A stretch of 64,000 nt of DNA from Paenibacillus sp. 37 (GTDB lineage: Bacteria; Bacillota; Bacilli; Paenibacillales; Paenibacillaceae). A program made the translations under genes and the position numbers. This document shows positions 8,855-16,840 of the stretch, one piece after another. Location: NCBI RefSeq assembly GCF_008386395.1, contig NZ_CP043761.1:1922001-1986000 (forward strand), read 5' to 3'. The stretch's first letter is position 1, and each line of letters opens with the position of its first letter. The notes beneath the pieces are model-generated. The model was not told the DNA's origin. It saw only the letters and a list, made by a program, of their open reading frames with translations, and did no database searches.

Positions 8855-9391
8855 ACGGCTTGGGAGAAATTCGAAGATGAATCTCTGAATGAGTAGAGCG
8901 AATAGGCTGTAGTCTGGAGGGGAACAATGAAACCAGATAACTGGTTGAATAACCGTCCATGAGAATACATAAAATACGAATGGTGAAATAATACAAATAA
9001 AAACAGGTAAATCCCACTCATCACTAAAGTTCACGATATGTTTTTGTTATATAACATCACATCGTTGTAACGTTAGTGTGTTAAAACGCTAAATTATTAA
9101 GCGTTTTCAATAAAAAAAGAACAAAAATATGTGATATTTGGTGATGAAACATCTGGATTTTAACACTGGTTGATTGTATAATCACCTCTAGTAGGCTAGT
9201 CCTAGATTTTTCTCTCCATGTCATAATGTTCGGTTTTTCGACAGATGATAAGATGCTTCAAGGGTGAGAATGCGCTTTTAATGTCGAAGAAACCATACAT
9301 TCTGCATAAAAGTCATTCCTGCTATCTGTTAACCGTTCAATTGTAGGCTGGATTGGAATGAGGGATATATCATTAAGGGGGAAAAAGAGAA
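8855..9391 (+). other. Intergenic region before the BMP transporter operon
   Basis: No gene is supported here. An inverted repeat AAAACGCT/AGCGTTTT (9083-9090 and 9100-9107) lies upstream of a weak promoter candidate (TGGATT 9154-9159, TATAAT 9177-9182). A short TCTAG...CTAGA element followed by TTTTT (about 9187-9213) could be an attenuator, but the stem is poor. I looked for a purine riboswitch and did not find its core. Confidence 0.4.
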
Positions 9392-10432
9392 ATGAAAAAG
9401 ATGCTCAGCTTGTCTTTGGTAATGTTGCTGGCGGTATCGGTTATGCTCGCAGGTTGCGGTAGCAAACCGAAAGAAGAAACAAATGCCGGAGGAGATACAG
9501 GTGGCACATCCACTGAAGCGAAATCCGATCTCAAAATCGGTATGGTTACTGACGTAGGTGGAGTTAATGACAAATCCTTTAACCAATCCGCTTGGGAAGC
9601 TCTGCAAGCGACCGAAACAGAAACAGGTACTGCTGTTAAATACCTGCAAAGTAAATCCGATGAAGAGTACATTCCTAACCTGAACGAATTCGTTAAAAAT
9701 GGATATGATCTAACTTGGGGTATCGGTTATCAGTTGGAGAAAGCTATCAAAGCAGTAGCTGATCAGAATCCAGACTCCAAGCTTGCGATTATTGACAGTG
9801 TAGTTGATGCTCCAAATGTTAAGTCCGTAACTTTTGCTGAAGAAGAAGGGTCCTTCCTCGTAGGTGTAGTTGCAGGATTGACTACAAAAACGAACAAAAT
9901 TGGTTTTGTAGGTGGAGCTGAAAGTACTCTCATCAAAAAATTTGAAGTAGGTTTCAGAGAAGGCGTTAAGGCTGTTAATCCGGATGCTCAATTTATTCCA
10001 AACTACACAGGTGCTTTTGATAAGCCTGACCTGGGTAAAGCAGCAGCTGCTACAATGTACAACCAAGGCGTAGACATCATCTTCCACGCTTCGGGTGCTA
10101 CAGGTAATGGTGTGTTCAACGAAGCAATCGCTCGTAAGAAACAAGGTCAAGAAGTATGGGTTATCGGTGTTGACAAAGACCAATCCCTTGAGTTTGGTGA
10201 TGAAGTAACATTGACTTCCATGATCAAAAAAGTTGACGAAGCTGTTAAACGCGTTAACAAAGAAGTAATTGATGGAACATTTAAAGGTGGTTCTGAGACT
10301 TTGACCTTGAAGGACAACGGTGTGGGAATTGCCGATACTTCGAAAGCTAATGTATCTGCTGAGACACTTGCTAAAGTAGAAGAGTACAAAGAAAAAATCA
10401 TCAACGGCGAAATCAAAGTCCCTACGGAGTAA
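9392..10432 (+). CDS. BMP-family nucleoside-binding lipoprotein (NupN-like)
   Basis: Binding protein of a nucleoside ABC importer, 346 residues. Signal peptide with lipobox ending at Cys22 (MLAGC), then the basic membrane protein (BMP/PnrA) fold: IGMVTDVGGVNDKSFNQ near the mature N-terminus, the GFVGG block, and a C-terminal IKVPTE. In B. subtilis the same order (nupN-O-P-Q) imports guanosine and related nucleosides. It is 223 bp ahead of the ATPase gene, with a strong hairpin in between, which may let the binding protein be made in excess. Ligand assignment is by family. Confidence 0.9.
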   Translation: MKKMLSLSLVMLLAVSVMLAGCGSKPKEETNAGGDTGGTSTEAKSDLKIGMVTDVGGVNDKSFNQSAWEALQATETETGTAVKYLQSKSDEEYIPNLNEFVKNGYDLTWGIGYQLEKAIKAVADQNPDSKLAIIDSVVDAPNVKSVTFAEEEGSFLVGVVAGLTTKTNKIGFVGGAESTLIKKFEVGFREGVKAVNPDAQFIPNYTGAFDKPDLGKAAAATMYNQGVDIIFHASGATGNGVFNEAIARKKQGQEVWVIGVDKDQSLEFGDEVTLTSMIKKVDEAVKRVNKEVIDGTFKGGSETLTLKDNGVGIADTSKANVSAETLAKVEEYKEKIINGEIKVPTE

Positions 10433-10456
10433 TTTTGATGTTAGTCACAAATGAAT

Positions 10457-10491
10457 AATCATTGGGGCCGGTCTTGACCGGCCTTATGATT
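10457..10491 (+). repeat. Strong hairpin after the BMP lipoprotein gene, no U-tract
   Basis: Inverted repeat: 8-bp GC core GGCCGGTC/GACCGGCC (10466-10473, 10476-10483) extended by AATCAT/ATGATT outer arms. Without a T-run it is more likely an mRNA-stabilising or partial-termination element between the binding protein and the rest of the operon. A second weak hairpin ACGTC/GACGT (10592-10605) is followed by eight T. Confidence 0.6.
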
Positions 10492-10655
10492 GCAGGAACA
10501 GGAACATTTGATCAAGTTATCATAACAATTGTACAAGGTCACTAATCGCAAGAAAAACTTCAGCTAAGCGCGGTCTGTCTTCTTTGAAAGTACGTCGATA
10601 GACGTTTTTTTTTACGTTTGCGGAACCACACTATATCAGTTATAAGGGTGATTAC

Positions 10656-12194
10656 ATGGGTGCAGCAACCCCCGTCGTTGAGTTAAAACAAATTACGAAG
10701 CGTTTCCCAGGCATTGTTGCCAACGACGCCATCAGCCTTCAGCTTCGTAAAGGCGAGATCCATGCGCTACTGGGCGAAAACGGCGCTGGTAAGTCAACGT
10801 TGATGAATATTGTATTTGGTCTCTATCAGCCAGATGAAGGTTCCATTGAAGTGAATGGCAAGCCTGTCATCATCGACAGCCCTAACCGAGCGATCGATCT
10901 TGGCATAGGCATGGTGCATCAGCATTTTAAACTTGTACAGCCGTTCACGGTAACAGAAAACATTATTTTGGGATCTGAACCAACGAAGGGTCTCAATATT
11001 AACTATAAAAAAGCAGCCGCTGAAGTTCAGCGTCTTTCCGAACAGTATGGACTTAAGGTGAATCCTCATGCCAAAATTCATGATATTTCTGTCGGAATGC
11101 AGCAACGTGTAGAGATTGTTAAAACATTGTATCGCGGTGCAGACATTCTGATTTTTGACGAGCCTACAGCCGTATTGACTCCTCAAGAGATCAAAGAACT
11201 GATGATCATCATGAAGAAGCTTGTAGCTGAAGGAAAGTCCATTATTTTGATCACGCACAAACTGAAAGAAATCATGGAAATCTCCGATACGGTAACGATT
11301 ATTCGACGGGGGAAAGTGATTGATTCGGTCAAAACTTCGGAAACAAATCCGAATGAGTTGGCAGAGAAAATGGTGGGGCGGAATGTCACATTCAAAGTGG
11401 ACAAAAAACCGGCTACACCTGGAGCCAATGTGCTCGAAGTCAGTAAATTAACGGCTAAGAATAAAGAAGGTATTTCGGTTCTGAACCAACTTAACCTGAA
11501 CGTACGTGCAGGAGAGATTGTCGGAATCGCAGGCGTGGATGGTAACGGCCAAAGTGAACTGATTGAAGCCCTTACTGGACTTCGTAAAGTAGAGAGCGGT
11601 TCAATTCTTTTGGAGGGCAAGGAGCTGTCCAATCATTCTCCGCGCCATATCTCGGAGTCGGGTGTAGCCCACATTCCAGAAGATCGACATAAACACGGAC
11701 TTGTACTTGATTTTTCAGTGAGTGAAAATATCGTTCTGGAATCGTATTATAAAGCACCATACACCCGTAAAGGGTTCCTTAACTTCGATGCCATCAAACA
11801 GCAGGCGAAGCGACTTGTTGAGGCATTTGACGTGCGTACACCAAGCATCGAGACCAAAGCTCGGTCCTTGTCCGGAGGAAACCAGCAAAAGGCCATTATT
11901 GCCCGTGAGGTAGATAAAAACCCTGAACTGCTTATTGCTGCGCAACCAACACGTGGTTTGGATGTAGGGGCTATTGAGTTCGTGCAAAAGCAACTGATTG
12001 CACAGCGCGATCAAGGGAAGGCTGTTCTGCTGATTTCATTTGAGCTTGATGAGATTATCAATGTATCTGACCGAATTGCTGTTATTTATGAAGGCCAGAT
12101 CGTTGGCGAGGTGCTGCCGGAAGAAACCAATGACAGGGAGCTCGGCTTGATGATGGCGGGCAGCACCCAAAAGAGAGGTACTGCGCATGAATAA
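10656..12194 (+). CDS. Nucleoside ABC transporter ATP-binding protein (NupO-like)
   Basis: Cytoplasmic double-ABC ATPase, 512 residues. First domain: Walker A GENGAGKST (40-48), signature SVGMQQ (145-150) and Walker B LIFDEP (165-170). The second domain is degenerate as usual for this family: its Walker A is GVDGNGQSE, the signature LSGGNQQK is intact, and the Walker B region reads LLIAAQPTRGLD, lacking the catalytic Asp-Glu pair. Only one composite site should hydrolyse ATP. The coding sequence overlaps the first permease gene by 8 bp, indicating tight coupling. Confidence 0.92.
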   Translation: MGAATPVVELKQITKRFPGIVANDAISLQLRKGEIHALLGENGAGKSTLMNIVFGLYQPDEGSIEVNGKPVIIDSPNRAIDLGIGMVHQHFKLVQPFTVTENIILGSEPTKGLNINYKKAAAEVQRLSEQYGLKVNPHAKIHDISVGMQQRVEIVKTLYRGADILIFDEPTAVLTPQEIKELMIIMKKLVAEGKSIILITHKLKEIMEISDTVTIIRRGKVIDSVKTSETNPNELAEKMVGRNVTFKVDKKPATPGANVLEVSKLTAKNKEGISVLNQLNLNVRAGEIVGIAGVDGNGQSELIEALTGLRKVESGSILLEGKELSNHSPRHISESGVAHIPEDRHKHGLVLDFSVSENIVLESYYKAPYTRKGFLNFDAIKQQAKRLVEAFDVRTPSIETKARSLSGGNQQKAIIAREVDKNPELLIAAQPTRGLDVGAIEFVQKQLIAQRDQGKAVLLISFELDEIINVSDRIAVIYEGQIVGEVLPEETNDRELGLMMAGSTQKRGTAHE

Positions 12195-13266
12195 CGTATT
12201 GAAATGGTTTACCCGAGATTCATTTATTTTGCCTGTAGTAGCTATTATTATGGGTCTTATTCTCGGTGGAGTTGTCATGCTGATTGGTGGCTACAATCCA
12301 ATTGAAGCCTATGGTGCACTGTTCACCAAGGTATTTGGTGACATGTACAACTTTGGTGAAGCAGTACGGGAAATGACACCACTAATTATGACTGGACTTG
12401 CATTTGCATTTGCATCACGTGCAGGGTTGTTTAATATCGGAGGAGAAGGTCAATTTCTCGTTGGTATGACCGCTGCAACATTTGTTGGTGTTAAATTTGC
12501 AGGTTTGCCGATCTACCTTCATGCGCCACTGGCTTTGATTGCCGGTGCATTGTTTGGTGGTCTGTGGGCCGCTATTGCTGGTTATCTGAAGGCGGCACGT
12601 GGGGTCAATGAAGTTATCAGCAGTATCATGTTGAACTGGATTGGTCTGTACTTGGCAAATTTGATCGTTCGTCAATTTCTCTTACTTCCAGGTGAGAATC
12701 GTTCGGCAGACATTAGTGATTCTGCATCAATAAGTCTGACTTGGCTATCTGAGTTGATGGGGGACTCACGTGTACACCTGGGTACATTGATTGCCGTAGT
12801 TGTAGCTGTATTATTCTACATCTACATGTGGAAGACAAAACAAGGCTACGAAATTCGAGCGGTAGGTCTTAACTCTAATGCAGCAGAATATGCAGGAATG
12901 AATGTTAATAGAAATATTGTAAAAGCCATGTTTATTAGTGGCATGCTTGCAGGTCTTGGTGGTGCCTTTCAAGTCTTGGGGGTATTCCATTATCAAACAT
13001 TAATGACAGGTTCGCCTGGAACAGGGTTTGATGGGATCGCAGTTGCCCTGATTGGTTTGAATCATCCATTTGGGGTTTTATTGGGTGCAGTGCTGTTTGG
13101 TACCCTCACGTACGGATCAGCAGGAATGAGCTTTGCCGCGGATGTACCACCTGAGATTATTCGGATCGTCATCGGTTCGATTATCTTCTTCATTGCAGCA
13201 CAAGGCATCGTGCGCTGGGTACTTAAACCGTTCTATTCCAAGCGCAAGAAAGAGAAGGTGTTGTAG
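12187..13266 (+). CDS. Nucleoside ABC transporter permease (NupP-like)
   Basis: Polytopic permease of 359 residues, BPD-transp_2 family, with N-terminal and repeated hydrophobic segments and the conserved block FNIGGEGQF (about residues 78-86). It overlaps the end of the ATPase gene by 8 bp and ends exactly one base before the next permease start, so the three are a translationally coupled unit. Confidence 0.92.
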   Translation: MNNVLKWFTRDSFILPVVAIIMGLILGGVVMLIGGYNPIEAYGALFTKVFGDMYNFGEAVREMTPLIMTGLAFAFASRAGLFNIGGEGQFLVGMTAATFVGVKFAGLPIYLHAPLALIAGALFGGLWAAIAGYLKAARGVNEVISSIMLNWIGLYLANLIVRQFLLLPGENRSADISDSASISLTWLSELMGDSRVHLGTLIAVVVAVLFYIYMWKTKQGYEIRAVGLNSNAAEYAGMNVNRNIVKAMFISGMLAGLGGAFQVLGVFHYQTLMTGSPGTGFDGIAVALIGLNHPFGVLLGAVLFGTLTYGSAGMSFAADVPPEIIRIVIGSIIFFIAAQGIVRWVLKPFYSKRKKEKVL

Positions 13267-14229
13267 ATGGACTTGTTGACAATTGGGCAAATTATCAATA
13301 CGACGCTTGTCTTTGCCACGGCATTGATTTTTGCATCACTCGGTGGAATTTTCTCGGAAAAGTCAGGTGTGACCAACCTTGGACTTGAAGGGTTTATGGT
13401 CTTTGGGGCCTTTGCAGCTGGAATCGGAGCGCATTATGCTCAGGAAGCAGGCATGGGGGGAACAACATCAGCCTGGATGGGTATTTTGCTCGCAATTATA
13501 CTGGGCGTACTGGTATCGCTTATCCATGCTGTTGCGTCGATCACATTTAAAGCAGATCAGATTATCAGTGGTATAGTGATTAACTTTTTGGCAGCGGGAA
13601 GTACGCTTTACTTGGTTAAGTTACTGTTTGAAGGGGCAGGAGATTCTCCTTTAGTACAAGGATTTAACAAGTTTAATGTACCGTTCTTGGAGAACATACC
13701 TCTTTTAGGAGAGGCTTTCTTCAAAAATGTATATCCGACAACATATCTTGCGATTCTTTTTGTGTTCCTGACATATTATATTATGTTCAAAACACCATTT
13801 GGTCTTCGTCTTCGTTCAGTGGGTGAACACCCAAGTGCAGCAGATACGGTTGGCGTCAAAGTCCTTCGTTATCGTTATATTGGAGTTATGATCAGTGGTG
13901 CGCTTGCGGCCATTGGTGGAGCTGCAATTACATTGACGACCACAGGTACATTCTCACACAATACGGTTTCAGGCCAAGGTTATATTGCCATTGCAGCAAT
14001 GATTTTTGGTAAATGGAATCCAATCGGTGCATTCGGTGCAGCTGTATTTTTCGGTTTCTCACAAGCGATTAGAAACTATGTACAGATGTTTGAATGGACC
14101 CAAAGTATTCCCCAGGAAATTATCTATATGCTGCCCTATATGTTAACACTTATCGTTCTTGTAGCGGCTGTAGGACGTTCTTCGGCCCCGTCTGCACTTG
14201 GCGAAGCTTATGATCCCGGGAAAAGGTAG
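13267..14229 (+). CDS. Nucleoside ABC transporter permease (NupQ-like)
   Basis: Second permease of the importer, 320 residues, BPD-transp_2 family. It carries the family block GVTNLGLEG (about 35-43) and a C-terminal set of membrane segments. Its ATG directly follows the TAG of the preceding permease. It closes the BMP/ABC operon and is followed by a perfect terminator. Confidence 0.92.
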   Translation: MDLLTIGQIINTTLVFATALIFASLGGIFSEKSGVTNLGLEGFMVFGAFAAGIGAHYAQEAGMGGTTSAWMGILLAIILGVLVSLIHAVASITFKADQIISGIVINFLAAGSTLYLVKLLFEGAGDSPLVQGFNKFNVPFLENIPLLGEAFFKNVYPTTYLAILFVFLTYYIMFKTPFGLRLRSVGEHPSAADTVGVKVLRYRYIGVMISGALAAIGGAAITLTTTGTFSHNTVSGQGYIAIAAMIFGKWNPIGAFGAAVFFGFSQAIRNYVQMFEWTQSIPQEIIYMLPYMLTLIVLVAAVGRSSAPSALGEAYDPGKR

Positions 14230-14295
14230 TTAATTTTTTTGAATTAACCAAAAGCCTCTCATTATTCATATTATTGAGGTAGTCATTCTAATTTA

Positions 14296-14333
14296 TAAAC
14301 TGGCGCCGGTACTCTACCGGCGCCAGTTTATTT
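14296..14333 (+). terminator. Terminator of the nucleoside transporter operon
   Basis: Perfect 15-bp stem (14296-14310 with 14316-14330), 5-nt loop, then a short T-run. Confidence 0.92.
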
Positions 14334-14458
14334 GTATCTGCACGTATAGCTGTTTTTTATTGTAGTTAAGAATTTTTTTTGGTATATTTTTCTTTATAAT
14401 CAATAAAAGTTATGTTAATATATTTTTATACCATATAAGAAAGAGAGATGAAATTAAT

Positions 14459-15130
14459 TTGAAACTTAAAAAAATATTAGTGAGTAGCTTAACTGCAACA
14501 CTTCTAGCTGGTGTTAGTATTCCTGCATATGCCTCAGAAAATAGCTTAGTTGAGTCTCAAGCTATGAATTCTCAAAGCTTAGATTTAAATGAATCTAATG
14601 ATATGGAAATGAGCGAAGTGTTAACATTTGATGAATTAGTCTCAGTAATTGCTGAAGATACTGGTAAGTCAGTAGAAGAGACAAAGGAAAAAATTTTAAA
14701 CAACTATAGTAAAGAAAATCATAGATCCATAACTCCTTCCTCTGTTACAATTCAAGCTGCTAAGTTTAGAACATTCAAGAAACAGGTAACTACTAATCGT
14801 TATGGGATTTATAAACCTACAATTAACTTTTATTGCCAAACTAATGAGAGTGGAAGCTTTAGAGGAATTGAAAAGATCTTAGAAGTATCAATGAATAGAG
14901 CAGATAACCACCGAGCTTACATTTTTGAAGGTTATATATATACTCATCTTGAACACGCGAATAAAATTCATTTTATTGTGAACGGTGATTTTTATAAAGA
15001 TGGAAGTGTTTCTTGGGAGGTAGGCGCTGAGATTGGTATTGGAAAATATGCTACTTTAAATGCTAAGGTTAGCGGCAATACTGAGAAAAAGTATGATCTT
15101 ATTTATGCTGCGGATGATGTTATCTTTTAA
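14459..15130 (+). CDS. AT-rich secreted protein of unknown function
   Basis: 223 residues starting at TTG 14459 (the nearby ATG at 14448 hits a stop at once); an AGAGAG ribosome site lies just upstream. The N-terminus is a Sec signal peptide with a probable cleavage after AYA (about residue 26). A Ser/Glu/Asn-rich segment follows, then a conserved-looking domain with NFYCQTNESGSF, a single Cys, and repeated beta-prone stretches (FIVNGDFYKDGS). I do not recognise the family; similar secreted proteins of unknown role occur in Bacilli. The gene is markedly more AT-rich than its neighbours and uses A/T-ending codons, suggesting recent acquisition. It has its own terminator. Confidence 0.75.
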   Translation: MKLKKILVSSLTATLLAGVSIPAYASENSLVESQAMNSQSLDLNESNDMEMSEVLTFDELVSVIAEDTGKSVEETKEKILNNYSKENHRSITPSSVTIQAAKFRTFKKQVTTNRYGIYKPTINFYCQTNESGSFRGIEKILEVSMNRADNHRAYIFEGYIYTHLEHANKIHFIVNGDFYKDGSVSWEVGAEIGIGKYATLNAKVSGNTEKKYDLIYAADDVIF

Positions 15131-15202
15131 TCATACTGATAATCTTTGCAATAGAGTTTAGTTTTTTGATAATACTATGTCTATTAAATTTACTTAAATA
15201 GT

Positions 15203-15240
15203 ACGAGCCACGGAGAGATAATCGTGGCTCGTTTTCATTT
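15203..15240 (+). terminator. Terminator after the AT-rich secreted protein gene
   Basis: 10-bp stem ACGAGCCACG/CGTGGCTCGT (15203-15212, 15223-15232) followed by TTTTCATTTT. Confidence 0.88.
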
Positions 15241-15396
15241 TTTCAATGAAGTTTAATTTATTTTACTCAAAATTAATGTGTTTTTTAAATATGTTTTAGT
15301 ATAGAAAATTCATTATTTAAATAGGGACAAAGAAACAGGCGAATTCAGTGATGGACGAATACACTGTTTTGAACGATCCGAGGAGGAGGGGAAAGT

Positions 15397-15786
15397 ATGA
15401 AACAACAAGTTACGCGTGATGAAGCGATGAAATTAATAGGCAAAAATATTGTTGCAATCAAAAAAGACGGCACTCGGGTTACGGGAAAGCTGTTGAAAGT
15501 ATCGGGCAACAAACTGGTACTCAAGCGTTTGAATGGCAAAAAAGTACGTACAAAAGCGATTCTGCCACTGGTATTGTTTGATCTGCTCGCTATTGCCACA
15601 CTGCCTTATGCTTATGGAGGTGGTCCCGGCTTCGGTCCCGGATATGGACCTGGACCAAAACCAGGCCCTGGATATGGTCCAGGCTACGGACCGGGATATG
15701 GACCTGGAGGACCTGGTGGCGGATATGGACCTGGTCCTGGATTCGGCCCTTATGGTCCAGGTCCACGCCCACCAGGAATTTTCTAG
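15397..15786 (+). CDS. Small protein with possible Sm-like head and Gly-Pro-Tyr repeat tail
   Basis: 129 residues, no recognised family. Residues 1-50 are basic with alternating beta-prone segments (IVAIKKDGTRVTGKLL, NKLVLKRLNG), resembling an Sm/SH3-like barrel. Residues 55-72 are hydrophobic (one possible membrane or packing helix). From about residue 73 the chain is almost only Gly, Pro, Tyr and Phe in GPGYGPG-type repeats. GAGGAGGGG precedes the ATG. Gly-Pro-Tyr tails are seen in spore-coat and exosporium proteins, so a spore-surface role is possible, but this is inference. It converges on the GNAT gene with only 6 bp between stops. Confidence 0.72.
   Translation: MKQQVTRDEAMKLIGKNIVAIKKDGTRVTGKLLKVSGNKLVLKRLNGKKVRTKAILPLVLFDLLAIATLPYAYGGGPGFGPGYGPGPKPGPGYGPGYGPGYGPGGPGGGYGPGPGFGPYGPGPRPPGIF
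15614..15780 (+). repeat. Imperfect GPGYGP-encoding tandem repeat
   Basis: Repeated GGNTAYGGNCCNGG-like units encode GPGYGPG motifs in the C-terminal tail. The codons vary between copies, so the repeat is held at protein level rather than as a fresh DNA duplication. Confidence 0.8.
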
Positions 15787-15792
15787 GACATT

Positions 15793-16239
15793 CTATAATG
15801 TTTTTTCCAATTCGTAGCAGCGGCTGATCATGATGTATCGAATCGCGCTGTATCCATTTTTTTGATAAAACTGAAGTCCTTTGGTATTTCCCTCATCCAC
15901 CATCACTTTAGATCTTCGACAACCCCTGGATGCCGCAAAGCTCTCTGCTTTGAGCAACAAAGTTTGCCCGTATCGTTTGCGTTGTTCTTTCGGACTAACG
16001 GCCATCATATCGACATATAGCAATTCCCCATGCATGAGAAAATGGATGAATGCCACAGCAGCTTTGTCTGGCTCCGGCGAGACAACAAAGGTCATGCCCC
16101 TGTTCATTCGCAGGGGTATTTCTTTGCGGATTTTATTTATTTCCTTTTCGCTCATATGGGATAAAGGAACAAGTTGAGTGTCAATCAGCTTCATGATGGC
16201 GCCATCATCCAGCTTGGATGTGCGTTGCCGAATCACCAT
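15793..16239 (-). CDS. GNAT-family N-acetyltransferase
   Basis: 148-residue acetyltransferase of the GNAT fold, using acetyl-CoA on an unknown substrate. The central strand block (GELLYVDMMAVSP) is followed by QRKRYGQTLLLKA, corresponding to the acetyl-CoA-binding R/QxxGxG/A loop although the second Gly is replaced. Then come helix/strand segments with N-x-x-x-LxFYxKNGY (FYQKNGY), a typical GNAT C-terminal motif. AAGGAGG lies 6 nt before the ATG at 16239. It stands alone on the minus strand. Confidence 0.8.
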   Translation of the reverse strand: MVIRQRTSKLDDGAIMKLIDTQLVPLSHMSEKEINKIRKEIPLRMNRGMTFVVSPEPDKAAVAFIHFLMHGELLYVDMMAVSPKEQRKRYGQTLLLKAESFAASRGCRRSKVMVDEGNTKGLQFYQKNGYSAIRYIMISRCYELEKTL

Positions 16240-16392
16240 GCGGAGCCTCCTTTCAGGACCAGTCGTGCTGCTCGTATATCCTATGCCCGAGGCAAGATAA
16301 AAGGTGACTGAATGAAGCGCTGGGATTAGGGCAACCTTATAGGCTGGAGAGGGAGGAAGGGAGGTTCTCTGAATTTTTATGCAAAACAGGTA

Positions 16393-16422
16393 TTGACTTA
16401 TCGGTTGGAGGAATCATATAAT
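16393..16422 (+). promoter_or_regulatory. Promoter of the ilv-leu operon
   Basis: TTGACT (16393-16398), 18-bp spacer, TATAAT (16417-16422), directly ahead of the T-box leader. Confidence 0.7.
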
Positions 16423-16428
16423 GTTCCT

Positions 16429-16793
16429 AACATTTAACGAGAATATTTCATCGGCTATGAAGAGGACGAAGTTTTAAGGGCTCTTTTGCTCAGAGAGTGG
16501 CTGGAATTGCTGAAACCACCACCATTATCCCTTATATACGAGCTCACCTCGGAGCTGTTTTCCTGAAAAGCACTGGATGTCACTCCTTTCGCGTATTAGG
16601 GAAAATCGTATGTCTGCGTTACAGACAACAGGTATGGGAAACGACTATGTTCGTTTGAGCTATTCGTTTTGTTGTACCTGGTAAGGTCCGTTATTGCGAA
16701 ATTTCGGGCAAAGTTGGGTGGTACCACGGAAGCGATAACCTTTCGTCCCTCGCAAGCATGAACTTGTTTGCAGGGGATGGAAGGTTTTTTTTG
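16429..16793 (+). promoter_or_regulatory. T-box leader, leucine specifier, upstream of ilvB
   Basis: tRNA-sensing T-box riboswitch. The Stem I lower part (GAAGAGGACG near 16458), the AG-bulge/GCTGAAACC region, and the specifier loop ACGAGCTCACCTCGGAGC are present. By alignment with the usual ACGAACTCACC pattern, the specifier is CTC at 16543-16545 (Leu). The T-box sequence GGGTGGTACCACGG is at 16716-16729, followed by the terminator. Uncharged tRNA-Leu should stabilise the antiterminator and allow transcription of ilvB-ilvN-ilvC-leuA, as in B. subtilis. Confidence 0.93.
16737..16793 (+). terminator. T-box-controlled terminator before ilvB
   Basis: Stem AACCTTTCGTCCCT paired with AGGGGATGGAAGGTT, followed by eight T. 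It competes with the T-box antiterminator. Confidence 0.88.
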
Positions 16794-16840
16794 TAACTTT
16801 AAATGTCAGAATGGTGTAAATTCCGAGAGGAGGATGACTA

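Noticed and set aside
8855..9391. Possible purine riboswitch before the nucleoside transporter
   Set aside because: A nucleoside transporter invites one, but the conserved core and the paired P1 with two loops could not be found.
15614..15780. CRISPR-like or minisatellite array
   Set aside because: The repetition is in the protein (GPGYGPG); DNA copies are short, contiguous and codon-variable, without spacers.
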